From: Candidatus Zymogenaceae bacterium
Lineage (GTDB): Bacteria > Desulfobacterota > Zymogenia > Zymogenales > Zymogenaceae
Length of the DNA: 64,000 bases
Reading direction: 5' to 3'
Assembly: GCA_016931225.1 (NCBI GenBank)
Contig: JAFGFE010000014.1
Span: 62,001 to 126,000, forward strand
Part shown: positions 27,813 to 36,719 of the stretch, piece by piece
How the letters are laid out: each line of letters opens with the position of its first letter
Numbering within the stretch: position 1 is the stretch's first letter
Notes under the pieces: generated by a model
Seen by the model: only the letters and a program-made list of their open reading frames with translations
Databases searched by the model: none
What the model was told of the DNA's origin: nothing
Made by a program: the position numbers and the translations under genes

Positions 27813-28790
27813 ATGAAACGTTTTATGGTGCTATGTATGGCGCTGTGTCTTGCGCTGGGAATGGTTGTGGGGATCGCAACCGCCCAGGAGCCGGAGATCC
27901 TTATCGGCATCAATCAGTTCGTGGAGCATCCGGCGCTGGATGCGGTTCGTGAGGGCTTCATAGACTACCTCAATGAAAACGGCTATCCCGAGGGTGAGAA
28001 GGTAACGTATGACGTCAACTTCGCCCAGGCCGAGGTCGGCACCGCCACTCTCATCGCAGAGAAGCTGGTGGGTCTGAATCCCGACCTGATTCTGGCCATC
28101 GCCACCCCGTCCGCCCAGGTTATGGTAAACGCCACCGATGAGATTCCGGTTCTCTTTTCGGCGATCACCGATCCGGTGAGCGCAGGGTTGGTGGACAGCC
28201 TGGAAGGCGGCGGCAAGAACGTGACCGGAACATCCGACCTGTCTCCCGTTGACACCCAGTTCGACCTGATTCTGGAGATCGTGCCCGACGCCAAGAAGAT
28301 CGGCTTTATTTACAACGCCGGCGAGGCCAACTCCCTTACCTCTCTGAATCAGGCGAAAGACGCGGCTGAGAGGCTGGGACTGGAGATCGTCGAGGCGACG
28401 GCTTCCAACTCCAGCGAGGTCCTCATCGCCGCGGAGAGCCTGGTGGGCAAGGTCGACGCCATCCATATCCCCACCGACAATACGGTGGTTTCGGCGTTTG
28501 AATCCATCACCAAGGTCTGCGTCGATAACGGCATTCCCCTGTTCGCCGCCGACGTGGATTCCGTACCCCGGGGCGCCGTTGCCGCCATCGCCATCGATTA
28601 CTATCGCCTGGGTCTCCAGACCGGCCGTATGGCCGTCGAGATCCTGGAAGGAAAAAATCCGGGCGAGATGCCCACGGAAACGTTGGAGGATCTGCTTCTC
28701 TATGTGAGCCTTGATTCCGCGGAAGCCATCGGCATAACCATTCCGGACGTGGTGATCGAACGGGCCGACGAAGTGCTCGGAGCGGAGTAA
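27813..28790 (+). CDS. ABC_sub_bind (TrpX-like) solute-binding protein
   Basis: This is a periplasmic binding protein of the PF04392 family (325 residues). The signal peptide MKRFMVLCMALCLALGMVVG ends near ATAQE. Typical segments are INQFVEHPALDAVREGF, AIATPSAQVMVN, PVLFSAITDPVSAGLV, NVTGTSD and the DVDSVPRGAVAAIAIDYYRLG near the end. Known relatives bind tryptophan or other aromatic or nitrogenous ligands. It is the first gene of a three-gene importer, preceded by TTTTGGAGGAAATAAGC. The ligand cannot be assigned. Confidence 0.93.
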   Translation: MKRFMVLCMALCLALGMVVGIATAQEPEILIGINQFVEHPALDAVREGFIDYLNENGYPEGEKVTYDVNFAQAEVGTATLIAEKLVGLNPDLILAIATPSAQVMVNATDEIPVLFSAITDPVSAGLVDSLEGGGKNVTGTSDLSPVDTQFDLILEIVPDAKKIGFIYNAGEANSLTSLNQAKDAAERLGLEIVEATASNSSEVLIAAESLVGKVDAIHIPTDNTVVSAFESITKVCVDNGIPLFAADVDSVPRGAVAAIAIDYYRLGLQTGRMAVEILEGKNPGEMPTETLEDLLLYVSLDSAEAIGITIPDVVIERADEVLGAE

Positions 28791-29122
28791 AAAAGCCTTC
28801 TTTCTTCTGAAGGATTTTTTCTGAGGACATAACACGACACCAGCCGGGTGAAAGATACGGGCGCTCTCTGCTTATATGATATGGAGCGTTGACATCGGCA
28901 GGCGCTGTGTTTTCGAGACGCAAACGGTGGGGTACGGGGGGCTTCCCCCTCCCCACCGTAATTTTTCGGCATGTTGCAGGCGATAGAGAGAATATATGCA
29001 TTTTCGCTGTTTCATACAGACTGATATAAATGGTATCTGCCGCCTGCAACATTTCGACGGTTTGGATGTATGCCACCTGCTGTTTTCACAAATTCGACGA
29101 TGAGACACAATGAGGTAAGAAC
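28791..29122. other. intercistronic gap with terminator and inverted repeat
   Basis: The 332 bases between the binding-protein and permease genes hold no ORF. They contain an intrinsic terminator at 28924-28966 and a perfect 12-base inverted repeat: ATGTTGCAGGCG at 28971-28982 and CGCCTGCAACAT at 29041-29052, with a 58-base loop. The layout suggests that most transcripts stop after the binding protein, giving a high ratio of that subunit. Confidence 0.6.
28924..28966 (+). terminator. intrinsic terminator between binding protein and permease
   Basis: ACGGTGGGG at 28924-28932 pairs with CCCCACCGT at 28951-28959, extended by an inner GGGGGG/CCCCCT stem, and AATTTTT follows. It probably stops part of the transcription. 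Confidence 0.75.
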
Positions 29123-30064
29123 GTGACTTTGACATTCTACGCGGCAATGGGCGCCCTGGCACAGGGATTGGTGTTCGGCCTTCTGGCCCTGGGGGTGTAT
29201 CTGACGTTTCGAGTGCTGGAATTTCCCGACCTGACGGTGGATGGGAGCTTTCCCCTGGGGGCCGCCGTCAGCGCCGTGTTGATTATCAAGGGGGTCAATC
29301 CCTTTCTGACCCTGCCGGTGGCGTTGGCGGCGGGCATGGCGGCCGGATTCGTCACCGCGTTTCTTTCCACGAAGCTGAACATCCTCAACCTTTTGGCCTC
29401 AATCCTCACGATGATCGCACTCTACTCCATCAACATCAGGATCATGGGAAAGCCGAACATCGCCCTGATAAACCAGACCACGGTCTTTGATTCCTTTGAC
29501 TGCATGACCGCCTTTTTCAAGGCCCACGGTATACCGGCGTCGATTGTCAATCCGATTCTCTTCCTCATCATGATCATCGTGGTGAAGATACTGATGGACC
29601 TTTTTCTGCATACGGAAATGGGGCTGGCCCTCAGGGCCACCGGGGACAACGAGAATATGATCCGCTCCCAGGGCGTCAACACCCACTCCACAATCATGCT
29701 GGGGGTGGCCCTCTCCAACGGATTGGTTGCTCTCTGCGGCGCGCTGATGGCCCAGTACCAGGGAAGCGCCGACGTGAATATGGGGGTGGGCATGATTGTT
29801 GCGGGGCTCGCCTCGGTCATTGTGGGCGAGGCGGTCATCGGCGAGATGACGGTGTTCCGGGCGACGCTGGGGGTTATCATCGGGTCGGTGATCTACCGAT
29901 TCGCCATCGCGGTCGCTCTGTCGCTTCGCATCGGAAAGCTCCAGATCACCCCCAGCGACCTGAAGCTCATTACCGCGGTGCTGGTGGTCATCGCCTTGAC
30001 GGTGCCGGTGGTGCGGGACAAGGTGAAGGTGGGCATCGTCAGGAACGGGGGGGACGGAGAATGA
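29123..30064 (+). CDS. ABC transporter permease (TrpY-like, BPD_transp_2 family)
   Basis: This 313-residue inner-membrane permease has eight to nine hydrophobic helices and the family's FPDLTVDGSFPLGAA and GLALRATGDNENMIRSQGV segments. It begins with GTG at 29123 after a GAGGTAAGA site. It forms the channel for the PF04392-type binding protein upstream, and overlaps the ATPase gene by four bases (ATGA). Confidence 0.92.
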   Translation: MTLTFYAAMGALAQGLVFGLLALGVYLTFRVLEFPDLTVDGSFPLGAAVSAVLIIKGVNPFLTLPVALAAGMAAGFVTAFLSTKLNILNLLASILTMIALYSINIRIMGKPNIALINQTTVFDSFDCMTAFFKAHGIPASIVNPILFLIMIIVVKILMDLFLHTEMGLALRATGDNENMIRSQGVNTHSTIMLGVALSNGLVALCGALMAQYQGSADVNMGVGMIVAGLASVIVGEAVIGEMTVFRATLGVIIGSVIYRFAIAVALSLRIGKLQITPSDLKLITAVLVVIALTVPVVRDKVKVGIVRNGGDGE

Positions 30065-30867
30065 TTAAGCTCAGAAACTTGAGGAAGGTATTCAATCCGG
30101 GCGGCATCAACGAAAACCTGGGCGTGGACAGGGTGAGCGTCGATATCAAGACCGGGGACTTTATCACCATTATCGGTTCCAACGGTGCGGGCAAGTCCAC
30201 GCTGCTCAATCTCGTCAGCGGCCTGTATCCCCCGGACCGGGGGAAGGTCATCATCGACGGCCAGAACGTCACGAACCTCAAGGAATACCAGCGGGCGGGG
30301 TTCATCGGTCGGGTTTTCCAGGACCCGATGATGGGCACCTGCGCCTCCATGACCATCGAGGAGAATTTCTCCATAGCAAAGGCCAGGGGCACCCGCCGGG
30401 GGCTTCGGTTCGGCGTTAACAGGAAGCTCCGCCGGCTTTTCCGGGAAAAGCTGAGCGTGCTGGATCTGGGGCTGGAGCATCGGCTGAAGGACAAGGTGGG
30501 GCTTCTTTCCGGCGGGCAGCGGCAGTCCCTGACGCTCCTGATGGCGACCCTCAACTCCCCCAAGGTGCTGCTGTTGGACGAGCACACCGCCGCCCTGGAC
30601 CCCAAGACCGCCCTGCAGGTGATCGATCTGACCAAAACCATTGTCGAGGAGCTGGGCCTGACCACCATGATGGTGACCCACAACATGCAGCAGGCAATCG
30701 CCATCGGCACCCGGCTTATCATGATGCACCGGGGGAACATCATCCTGGACGTGAAGGGGCCGGAGAAAATGAAACTCACGGTGGACGATCTTTTGGAGGA
30801 GTTTCAGAAGGTTCGGGGAAACCTCACGGATCGCACCATGCTGACGATTCGAAACGGGGCGCCGTAG
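30061..30867 (+). CDS. ABC transporter ATPase (TrpZ-like)
   Basis: This 268-residue ATP-binding subunit carries Walker A GSNGAGKST at 39-47, signature LLSGGQRQSL, Walker B VLLLDEH and the H-loop VTHNM. The Walker B glutamate is present (DEH). It drives the importer formed with the two preceding genes. No further gene of the unit is seen downstream. Confidence 0.93.
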   Translation: MIKLRNLRKVFNPGGINENLGVDRVSVDIKTGDFITIIGSNGAGKSTLLNLVSGLYPPDRGKVIIDGQNVTNLKEYQRAGFIGRVFQDPMMGTCASMTIEENFSIAKARGTRRGLRFGVNRKLRRLFREKLSVLDLGLEHRLKDKVGLLSGGQRQSLTLLMATLNSPKVLLLDEHTAALDPKTALQVIDLTKTIVEELGLTTMMVTHNMQQAIAIGTRLIMMHRGNIILDVKGPEKMKLTVDDLLEEFQKVRGNLTDRTMLTIRNGAP

Positions 30868-31036
30868 GATCGCGGGATACGTGTCCCCGAGGGATCGGGC
30901 GGCGCACACGGAATCGGCGGGACACCGTTATACAGCGCCTTTTACATTCCCCGGATGCACGGCCGATTCCGAGGGGGCGGGATGCCGCATGAGAGGGTGC
31001 GGCGCATGCGTAAACGAATAACTGCGGAGATGTCAC

Positions 31037-31768
31037 ATGACAGACCGAAAAAACGGAAACGGCGATACCGAGAAGGAAAAAACCGTTATCTCCTCCCCCC
31101 TGGACGACATCGCCCCGGCGCCTGATGAGGCCGAGGCGACGGACGTGGTGTTCGGTGAAACACACGAACCACAAGGCGCACAGGAAACCGCCCCGAAGCA
31201 GACAAAAGTTGTCCCGCCCGCACAGCCTAAGGAGGCGCCGAAGAAAACGGAAGACGCCGCCGAACCCCCCCTGCCCATGAAGGAAAAAACGTCGAAGAAG
31301 CCCCGATCCGCCTCAGAGGAAGGGCCGTCTCACACGGAAGCGGCGACGGAAGAATATCACACCCCGGCGGAAGTCGCCCTGGACGGCGCCGAAAAGAAAA
31401 AGAAGAACAAGCCGCTGATCATCGCCTGCTGTTCGTGCCTTGCCCTGGCGGCCGCGGCGATTATTATAATCTTCGTTGCCGGCGTGATCACCGAGATGAA
31501 GGGCACCTCCGAGTCCGGATACCTCAACGGCCCCGGCGACTCCACCCAGTTCCTGGTGGAATCCGATGAACCGACGCTGACCATTACCTTCGAATACCCG
31601 GCGGGGGAGGCGGATTTCTGGGTGTACGTGACCGACGCGTACGGCAATCCGGTTGTGGATTGGTGGGATCTCGATATCGGCACCGTATTGAGCCTCGCCG
31701 GATATCAAAGCTATTACGTCACGATCTACTCCATGTCCGGTTCGGGGGATTGGTCGGCAAGCTGGTAG
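31037..31768 (+). CDS. single-pass membrane protein with Ala/Pro/Lys-rich cytosolic tail
   Basis: This 243-residue protein of unknown family has residues 1-125 that are disordered in look (Lys, Glu, Ala, Pro). One helix (IIACCSCLALAAAAIIIIFVAGVI) then crosses the membrane near 130-160. The C-terminal 80 residues form a compact domain rich in Gly, Tyr and Trp (FEYPAGEADFWVYVTDAYGN...WWDLDIG), likely extracytoplasmic. GGAGATGTCAC precedes the ATG. It could be a small sensor or envelope anchor, but I have no firm assignment. Confidence 0.75.
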   Translation: MTDRKNGNGDTEKEKTVISSPLDDIAPAPDEAEATDVVFGETHEPQGAQETAPKQTKVVPPAQPKEAPKKTEDAAEPPLPMKEKTSKKPRSASEEGPSHTEAATEEYHTPAEVALDGAEKKKKNKPLIIACCSCLALAAAAIIIIFVAGVITEMKGTSESGYLNGPGDSTQFLVESDEPTLTITFEYPAGEADFWVYVTDAYGNPVVDWWDLDIGTVLSLAGYQSYYVTIYSMSGSGDWSASW

Positions 31769-32049
31769 TCTCCGTGACGAAACGCGGAGATATCCCAGTG
31801 TATTAAAAAGGGCGATAAGGTATTCGTCGACTCCATGACAGCCTCCTCGCCCTGTTTCTTCCCGATCCTGCCTGCGGAATGCACGCAAACACACTCCCAC
31901 GATACAGATACCCTCCATGTCGTACACTCACATGCGAATAATCCGCACATTGTATGGAAGTCATTTTGTGCTTTGAATAGTTTTTCAGATGTAATCGGTC
32001 CAGGATACATCCGTCATATGCCGTTTTTTGAAAACCGGACGTACATATC

Positions 32050-32784
32050 ATGAAAAAATCACATAGTTCCGACCATGTGTCCTCCCGGGTGGAGGAAATC
32101 GTGGCGCGCCTTTTAAAGATGGCGGACGGGAAGTCCGCCGCCGGCATGTCCCGGGTGGGCATCGATCCGGCCCGGGCCCTGGGGGTGAAGGTCCCCGGCT
32201 TGAGGGCGTTAGGGAAGGAGATCGGCACGGACCACGAGCTGGCCCTGGCCCTGTGGAAGCGGGGCTTGAGGGAGACGATGATCCTGGCGTCCCTCGTGGC
32301 CGATCCGAAGCAAACCACCGGGGAGTTGATGGAGTCGTGGGCGTCGGATTTTTACGATTGGGAGGTGTGCGACCAGACCTGCATGAACCTCTTCGAAAAG
32401 CCGCCCCTGAGGGAACACGTCTATTCCCTCGCCCGACAGTGGAGCGAAAGGGCAGAAGAATTCGTCAAGCGGGCCGGGTTCGTGCTGATGGCGAGATTGG
32501 CCGTCAGCGACAAGAAGGCCCCGGACGACGCCTTCTCTCCCTTCTTCGAGGATATCGTGAGAGAGGCGAGTGATGAAAGAAACATGGTCAAGAAGGGGAT
32601 CAACTGGGCTTTACGGCAGATCGGGAAGCGAAACCTCTCCCTGAGGGATCGGGCGGTGGAGACGGCGAATACCCTTCGTGAGCGGGATTCATCCGCCGCC
32701 CGGTGGATCGCCGCCGACGCCCTCCGGGAGTTGAACTCGAAGGCGGTTGTCGAGCGGCTAAAAGAAAAGGAGAAGCGAAAATAG
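32050..32784 (+). CDS. AlkD-like DNA alkylation repair/HEAT-repeat protein
   Basis: This 244-residue protein matches the DNA_alkylation family (PF08713), a helical HEAT-like repeat fold that removes or binds alkylated bases. Family-typical segments are VGIDPARALGVKVPGLRALGKEIG, the DFYDWEVCDQTCMNLF segment and MVKKGINWALRQIGKRN. The tail is lysine-rich. It begins right after a non-coding gap and is not clearly in an operon. Whether it is an active glycosylase cannot be judged from motifs. Confidence 0.88.
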   Translation: MKKSHSSDHVSSRVEEIVARLLKMADGKSAAGMSRVGIDPARALGVKVPGLRALGKEIGTDHELALALWKRGLRETMILASLVADPKQTTGELMESWASDFYDWEVCDQTCMNLFEKPPLREHVYSLARQWSERAEEFVKRAGFVLMARLAVSDKKAPDDAFSPFFEDIVREASDERNMVKKGINWALRQIGKRNLSLRDRAVETANTLRERDSSAARWIAADALRELNSKAVVERLKEKEKRK

Positions 32785-33064
32785 GGGGAAAATAGACGAA
32801 CGGTCTACAGGGGAAGGGTACTGTGCACAATTTGGCGTGAGCGAGGGCGTACATCGACCGGGTACGCCTGAATCATTTTTAGGATACTTTCCAGAGGCTT
32901 GATTGTACACACTGCGTTTCTGAAAAAAGGATGCAAAAAAATAGTTCTGAAATACAAAAACATTAAAACCCCATTGATTTATATTGCCATATTATCTATA
33001 CTTAATTTTCTATTTTATAAGTGGGAAAATGGATATGCTGATTACTTCTCAGGAGTAAAAAAAC

Positions 33065-33658
33065 ATGCAACGTACAAAAGATGCAGGATTACTGATCTTT
33101 GGTCTTTGGTTGGCTCTTTATGGTATACAAGGTTTTTTGTTAGCTATTTATTTAACCTTCCCCGATCTCACCACGTTTCGCGAGCTTGTAAAATATTTTT
33201 TTGTTATAATGAGTATTCCATTAGGAAACACCGGGCAATTTATAATAGGTGTTTTCATACTCGCTCGCATGTGGAAGGTGAGCGGTGCGGAAAAGGTGGC
33301 GATGCTGTTTCTGTCACTGTGGTTGATAAATGGTCTTTTTAACTCTTTGATATTTGATAATTATACTGCTGGAAAAATCACATATTATACTTCGAAGATT
33401 CTAGGCCCTGTTGCTGGTGTGTTGCTCTTGAACAATTTCCATGAGCGGAAAATGACCGAGAGAGTCGGCAGAATTTTGCTCGCTGTGTGTTTTTTTTATT
33501 CTTTCCTGCGCGCAGGTATAAACCTGTTTTTTCCCGAGATAAATTTCAATACTATTAGTATGTTTGTATATGTTTTTTACATTGTATCCGGAATTCTTCT
33601 AATGACCTCGGAATCGCCGTCTCCCGATCAGGAAACGATCAAGCAAATTGAAACGTAG
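33065..33658 (+). CDS. multipass membrane protein, paralogue of the next gene
   Basis: This 197-residue integral membrane protein has five to six hydrophobic helices. A CTCAGGAGT site lies seven bases before the ATG. The start MQRTKDAGLLIFGLWLALYG aligns with MRFTKDTELLLLGIWLIAVG of the next gene, and two later segments (AEKVAMLFLSLWLI; ERVGRILLAVCFF) match the second and third repeats there. So both appear to carry a three-fold internal repeat. Base composition is strikingly AT-rich compared with the flanks. Function unknown. Confidence 0.75.
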   Translation: MQRTKDAGLLIFGLWLALYGIQGFLLAIYLTFPDLTTFRELVKYFFVIMSIPLGNTGQFIIGVFILARMWKVSGAEKVAMLFLSLWLINGLFNSLIFDNYTAGKITYYTSKILGPVAGVLLLNNFHERKMTERVGRILLAVCFFYSFLRAGINLFFPEINFNTISMFVYVFYIVSGILLMTSESPSPDQETIKQIET

Positions 33659-33748
33659 CCTGGCATTGCGGCGGTATGTCGGGTATACTATCGGCACAAT
33701 CTGTAATTTGAAACGTATTCACGTCATCTTTCTTCAAAGGAGTATTCC

Positions 33749-34219
33749 ATGAGATTTACAAAAGACACGGAGCTGTTGCTTTTGGGCATTTGGCTGATCG
33801 CTGTGGGCATCCTGTCCCTGGCCGCCGTGGGATCGGTGTTTCACATTCTCGTCGATATTCTGGCGATCGTGGTGGGTGTGGTGATCCTGGTGCGGCTCGG
33901 GAGCACCCGAAAGCCAGAAAAGGCGGGGATGCTGCTTCTGGCCGTCTGGCTGATCGTAGCGGCGGCGTTTTCGCTGTTGGGCGTCGGCTCCTCCGTCGTC
34001 AGTGTGATTCTGGCGGTGCTGGCGATTATCGCCGGTATCCTGATTCTCATCGGGTTTCGGGGGCGAAAACCATCTGAAAACATCGGCAGGCTGCTGTTGG
34101 CCCTGTGGCTGATTCTGGGCTCGCTCCTGCCGCTTCTCGGCGTCGGTTTTCCCGGCATGGGGGCGGTGCTGGCGGTCATGGCCATCGTGGCGGGGGTGCT
34201 TCTGATCATCTCGATGTAG
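33749..34219 (+). CDS. small membrane protein with three internal repeats
   Basis: This 156-residue protein consists of three copies of an about 50-residue unit, each with two hydrophobic helices: ELLLLGIWLIAVG, AGMLLLAVWLIVAA and IGRLLLALWLILGS. Charged loops follow (LGSTRKPEK; GFRGRKPSEN). AAAGGAGTATTCC precedes the ATG. GC is much higher than in its upstream paralogue although the protein pattern is shared. There are no catalytic residues. It is terminated by a bidirectional hairpin. Confidence 0.8.
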   Translation: MRFTKDTELLLLGIWLIAVGILSLAAVGSVFHILVDILAIVVGVVILVRLGSTRKPEKAGMLLLAVWLIVAAAFSLLGVGSSVVSVILAVLAIIAGILILIGFRGRKPSENIGRLLLALWLILGSLLPLLGVGFPGMGAVLAVMAIVAGVLLIISM

Positions 34220-34236
34220 GAGTCCACGACACGAAT

Positions 34237-34266
34237 AAAAAAACGCCCCGATTCCGGGGCGTTTTA
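34237..34266. terminator. bidirectional intrinsic terminator
   Basis: CGCCCCG at 34244-34250 pairs with CGGGGCG at 34255-34261 around ATTC, with an A-run to the left and TTTT to the right. It separates the repeat membrane protein from the converging cupin gene. Confidence 0.85.
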
Positions 34267-34307
34267 TATGGCGAATGGTATGACCTATCGGTCGATGAGG
34301 TGTCCGG

Positions 34308-34658
34308 TTATTCGTATTCCTTCGGTACCGCGCACAGAAACACCAGGTCCTCGGTATCGGACGTATTTTTATATTGGTGCTTTTCCCCGGGCGTCACCAG
34401 GCCGAAATCCCCCCCGGTCACCGGTGTTTCTTTCCCTGCCTCATCCACCACGGCGCCGGCGCCCGAGATGATGTAATTGAGATGCTCGAAGGGATGATCG
34501 TGATAGGGGGTGTGGCCCCCGGGCTTCACGGTGAACACCCGAAACGAAAAGGACGGAGAGCCGTCACCGCCGCCGATGGGGAGCTGTTTTGTGACCCCGC
34601 CGGCCCCCTCCATGTCCACGTCCGTCCGCTTCACGTCTTTCAACGGAACAATTTTCAT
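34308..34658 (-). CDS. small cupin protein
   Basis: This single-domain cupin of 116 residues has an intact metal motif: PYHDHPFEHLNYIISG supplies two His, one Glu and a further His, and GEKHQYKN supplies the second-motif histidine. Such stand-alone cupins bind metal and often isomerise, oxidise or sense small molecules. GGAGCG lies ahead of the ATG. It is transcribed alone toward the terminator shared with its neighbour. Confidence 0.85.
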   Translation of the reverse strand: MKIVPLKDVKRTDVDMEGAGGVTKQLPIGGGDGSPSFSFRVFTVKPGGHTPYHDHPFEHLNYIISGAGAVVDEAGKETPVTGGDFGLVTPGEKHQYKNTSDTEDLVFLCAVPKEYE

Positions 34659-34762
34659 CGGCCGCTCCTTTGTAGGCTTTCAGGGAAAACACGATGTCGC
34701 TTTTTCATACCACACGTTTACGGAAGATGTAAAGGTCATTCATCCCGCAGGACAACTTTGCT

Positions 34763-34791
34763 TTGACATTCCGTCCCGATGCCCGTATGAT
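34763..34791 (+). promoter_or_regulatory. sigma70-type promoter for the flavoprotein operon
   Basis: TTGACA at 34763-34768 and TATGAT at 34786-34791 are separated by 17 bases, 61 bases before the flavoprotein start codon. Confidence 0.7.
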
Positions 34792-34851
34792 CAGGGAGGC
34801 CGAAGATGATGTTCAGGTTGTTCTGATTTCTCATCACGACGGGGATTCGTC

Positions 34852-36705
34852 ATGAAAGGAATAGATCGAGCCCTTGAGACGGACATCCTGGTGGTGGGCG
34901 GGTCCGGCGCCGCCGTGTCCGCCGCAGTTTCCGCCCGCCGCCATGCACAAACGCAAGACAGGGTGACTCTGGTCGGCAAGGGAAAGGTCGGCGCCTCCGG
35001 CAACGCGATCCTGGCCGCGGCGGGGATCTCCCTGGACGGCCCCGGGGCGATCGATGCCGGGTACGACGGCGATCCCTCGTTCACCCGGGAGGTCTGGTAC
35101 GACCAGATCATTCGGGACGGCTTTTACCTTTCGGACAGACGCATCGTACAGCGCTACGTGGAAGAAGGACCGGCCCGGGTGCTGGAGCTGGTGCGCTGGG
35201 GGAGTGATGCGGGACACTACTTTCATTTTCATCCCTCGGCGAATTTTTTCACCTCCGGGAAGGCGATCGGAAAGGCTTTGGAGCGGGGGCTTTCCGAGTG
35301 TTCGGGGATCGACGTGCTGGAGGATGTGGCCGTCACCGATCTTCTGGTCGGTGGGGGACGATGCATCGGGGCGGTGGGGGTAGATATATATACGGGTGAT
35401 CTGATCTCGATTTCCGCCCGATCGGTGATCCTGTGCACCGGCGGGTTTCAGCCCTATTCGTTTCGCTGTACGGTCAGCGATATGACCGGAGACGGTCCGG
35501 CCATGGCCCTCAGAGCCGGGGCGCGGGTTTCCGATATGGAGTTTATGTTGTTTCTGCCCGGCGTGGCGACCTCCCCCCGGATACACCGGGGATTGATCTT
35601 CCCCGGACTCGCCACGGTGTTGGCCCGACGGATACCCGGATTCCCGCAGCCGAAAGTCGTGAACGGCAAAGGCGAAGACATACTCGAAAAGATACCCCCC
35701 GAGGCGCGGGCCATGGCGTCCGAAACCGGCTGGTTCAAGCTCCTCAATACATACTACTGGTACAAGGAAATTCACGAGGGGAGAGGCACGGAGGGAAACG
35801 GCGTGCGTTATTCCTTTGCCGGGCTGGATCGGGATCGGCTGGCCGAGGGTTTTGGCACCCTGGACGGCCTGATGCGGGTATGGTATCGAGACCGCTGGAC
35901 ATATCAGGGGGAGGATTGTACCGATCTGATCGAAACGGCTCTGTCCTGCGGCTCCTGGGAGGTGGGGTCGTCCTGTGAGTATTCCAACGGCGGTGTCGTT
36001 GTCGACGAAGACGGGAGGACCGACCTTCCGGGACTTTTTGCCGCCGGCGAGGCGGCCGTGGGCTGTTTCGGCGCCCATCGCACCCATCGGGCGCTGGTGG
36101 AGATGCTCACCACCGGCGCATCGGCGGGGCGGGAGGCGGCCCGGGGCATGGAGCGGGGCGCACGGGTTGAACCGGACGGGGAGTCTCTGTCCAAATGTCT
36201 CGACCGTCTCGTCTCGCCGCTGGAGAGGGAGAGGGGGGAGGATGTTCGGGCCGTCAGGAGCAGCCTGGAAGAGGCGGCGGACAGGGGATTCGGTCCCCTG
36301 CGGGACGGGGCCGGTCTTGCGGCTTGCACCGACCGGGTCGCCGATATCCGAACACAGGCCGTTCCCGCCGTTTCGGTGAAAACAAAAGGCAGGGCCTATA
36401 ATCCGGAATGGCTGGAGGCGTTGTCGATCGAGAACCTGGCCCTGTGCCTGGAGGCGGGGAGCCGGGCGGCCCTATTTCGGGAGGAAAGCCGGGGGACGCA
36501 CATCAGGCTCGATTATCCGAACGTGGATCATGAACAATTCCTCCAGAGAATCACGTTTCGCATGGAGGGAGGTCAGCTTCTCCAGGGATCGATATCGCCC
36601 GATCTGTCGGGCGTCGACCCCTTGATCGGCGACGGCATGGACGTCGTCGGGTACGCCGTCGAATGCGGCAGAAAAATGGGCCTTTTTGATAACGATCAAA
36701 ACTGA
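34852..36705 (+). CDS. FAD-dependent oxidoreductase, fumarate reductase/succinate dehydrogenase flavoprotein family
   Basis: This 617-residue protein has an N-terminal dinucleotide fold with a GGSGAA motif (VVGGSGAAVSAAVSARR) and a flavin-capping GKVGASGNAILAAAG. A late FAD motif (GLFAAGEAAVGCFGAHRTHRALVEML) and a helical C-terminal domain with a flavin-contact arginine region follow. It should oxidise or reduce a dicarboxylate-like or related substrate with covalent or tight FAD. It is followed 14 bases later by a small [2Fe-2S] protein on the same transcript. Unlike fumarate reductase there is no full iron-sulfur subunit or membrane anchor here. Substrate not assigned. Confidence 0.88.
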   Translation: MKGIDRALETDILVVGGSGAAVSAAVSARRHAQTQDRVTLVGKGKVGASGNAILAAAGISLDGPGAIDAGYDGDPSFTREVWYDQIIRDGFYLSDRRIVQRYVEEGPARVLELVRWGSDAGHYFHFHPSANFFTSGKAIGKALERGLSECSGIDVLEDVAVTDLLVGGGRCIGAVGVDIYTGDLISISARSVILCTGGFQPYSFRCTVSDMTGDGPAMALRAGARVSDMEFMLFLPGVATSPRIHRGLIFPGLATVLARRIPGFPQPKVVNGKGEDILEKIPPEARAMASETGWFKLLNTYYWYKEIHEGRGTEGNGVRYSFAGLDRDRLAEGFGTLDGLMRVWYRDRWTYQGEDCTDLIETALSCGSWEVGSSCEYSNGGVVVDEDGRTDLPGLFAAGEAAVGCFGAHRTHRALVEMLTTGASAGREAARGMERGARVEPDGESLSKCLDRLVSPLERERGEDVRAVRSSLEEAADRGFGPLRDGAGLAACTDRVADIRTQAVPAVSVKTKGRAYNPEWLEALSIENLALCLEAGSRAALFREESRGTHIRLDYPNVDHEQFLQRITFRMEGGQLLQGSISPDLSGVDPLIGDGMDVVGYAVECGRKMGLFDNDQN

Positions 36706-36719
36706 ACGGTGGACGCACG

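Noticed and set aside
27487-29122. T-box or tryptophan leader for the TrpX-like importer
   Set aside because: The T-box sequence and the specifier loop were not found, only a terminator and an inverted repeat between genes.
32899-33342. 147-codon frame overlapping the AT-rich membrane protein gene
   Set aside because: It has no ribosome site and overlaps a frame with an AGGAG site and paralogy to the next gene.
34834-36087. Minus-strand frame opposite the flavoprotein gene
   Set aside because: The opposite strand has full FAD motifs; this frame has none.
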